Position numbers and translations under genes: made by a program
In this document: in pieces, positions 13,850 through 13,964 of the stretch
Numbering within the stretch: the first letter of the stretch is position 1
Layout: each line of letters starts with the position of its first letter
The notes under the pieces: generated by a model
Told to the model about the DNA's origin: nothing
The model's input: only the letters and a program-made list of their open reading frames with translations
Database searches by the model: none
Source: Dehalococcoidia bacterium
GTDB lineage: Bacteria; Chloroflexota; Dehalococcoidia; Dehalococcoidales; UBA3254
Length of the DNA: 13,964 bases
NCBI GenBank assembly: GCA_030691835.1
Contig: JAUYDO010000034.1
Span: forward strand, 1 to 13,964
Direction of reading: 5' to 3'

Positions 13850-13964
13850 TCACAAAGATTGGTAGCCAAAAGCCAGCCAGCCGCCATCCACAGGCAAGGT
13901 GACGCCTGTTATATGCTTGGCATCATCTGAGACCAGGAATAAGGCGGCGTTGGCGATGTCCTCA
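13850..13964 (-). CDS. Third short-chain dehydrogenase, C-terminal end only (cut by window edge)
   Basis: On the minus strand from the right edge the frame reads [20 protein letters not shown] and then VTLPVDGGW, ending LAFGYQSL and TGA at 13852-13850. EDIA..A.FL.SD.A..ITG....VDGG is the standard C-terminal signature of classical SDRs. The sequence differs clearly from the two copies downstream (VDGGWLAFG rather than VDGGRRM), so it is a more distant relative rather than a third recent copy. The start lies outside the window. It is 35 bases upstream of the next SDR and is probably in the same operon. Confidence 0.8.
   Translation of the reverse strand, partial: EDIANAALFLVSDDAKHITGVTLPVDGGWLAFGYQSL

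Overview
The window looks like a chromosomal segment of an anaerobic bacterium with moderate to high GC. The gene content (a cytoplasmic molybdoenzyme of the transhydroxylase type, a tungsten aldehyde:ferredoxin oxidoreductase with its own MoaD-like partner, an old-yellow-enzyme/short-chain dehydrogenase cluster and a degraded LigD-type ligase) would suit Chloroflexota of the Dehalococcoidia type. That assignment is inference from gene mix only and is weak.

Layout. Positions 1-425 hold the 3' end of a helicase/type III restriction-like gene, facing a truncated ATP-dependent DNA ligase fragment (422-754, minus). From 834 to 5634 there is a complete plus-strand operon: a strong promoter placed so that the first mRNA would be nearly leaderless, a TorD/DmsD-type chaperone, an unknown 189-residue protein, an 858-residue molybdopterin catalytic subunit, a four-cluster ferredoxin-like subunit with a C-terminal beta-sandwich domain, and a long terminator hairpin. 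The catalytic and small subunits resemble pyrogallol-phloroglucinol transhydroxylase along their whole length, but several substrate-pocket positions differ. Next come a membrane-anchored methyltransferase (5769-6509), about 360 bases of inverted-repeat elements, a MoaD/ThiS-like carrier and an AOR-family enzyme (6872-9018).

Positions 9021-9298 are a frameshifted fibronectin-III-like remnant. The manganese exporter gene mntP (9411-9981, minus) follows, broken by one extra A in an A8 run. Positions 10018-10352 carry hairpin repeats that look like IS200/IS605-type ends. The right end is a minus-strand operon read from 13964 to 10353: three tandem short-chain dehydrogenases (the first cut by the window edge) and a FadH/TMADH-type old yellow enzyme.

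Working hypothesis: the plus-strand operon makes and matures a cytoplasmic molybdoenzyme acting on a hydroxylated aromatic or related compound, while the AOR and the OYE/SDR operon handle aldehyde or enoyl/keto intermediates. Co-location suggests but does not prove one pathway. The most original signals are the altered active site of the transhydroxylase-like enzyme, the unknown protein inside its operon, the leaderless promoter architecture, and the homopolymer frameshift in mntP.
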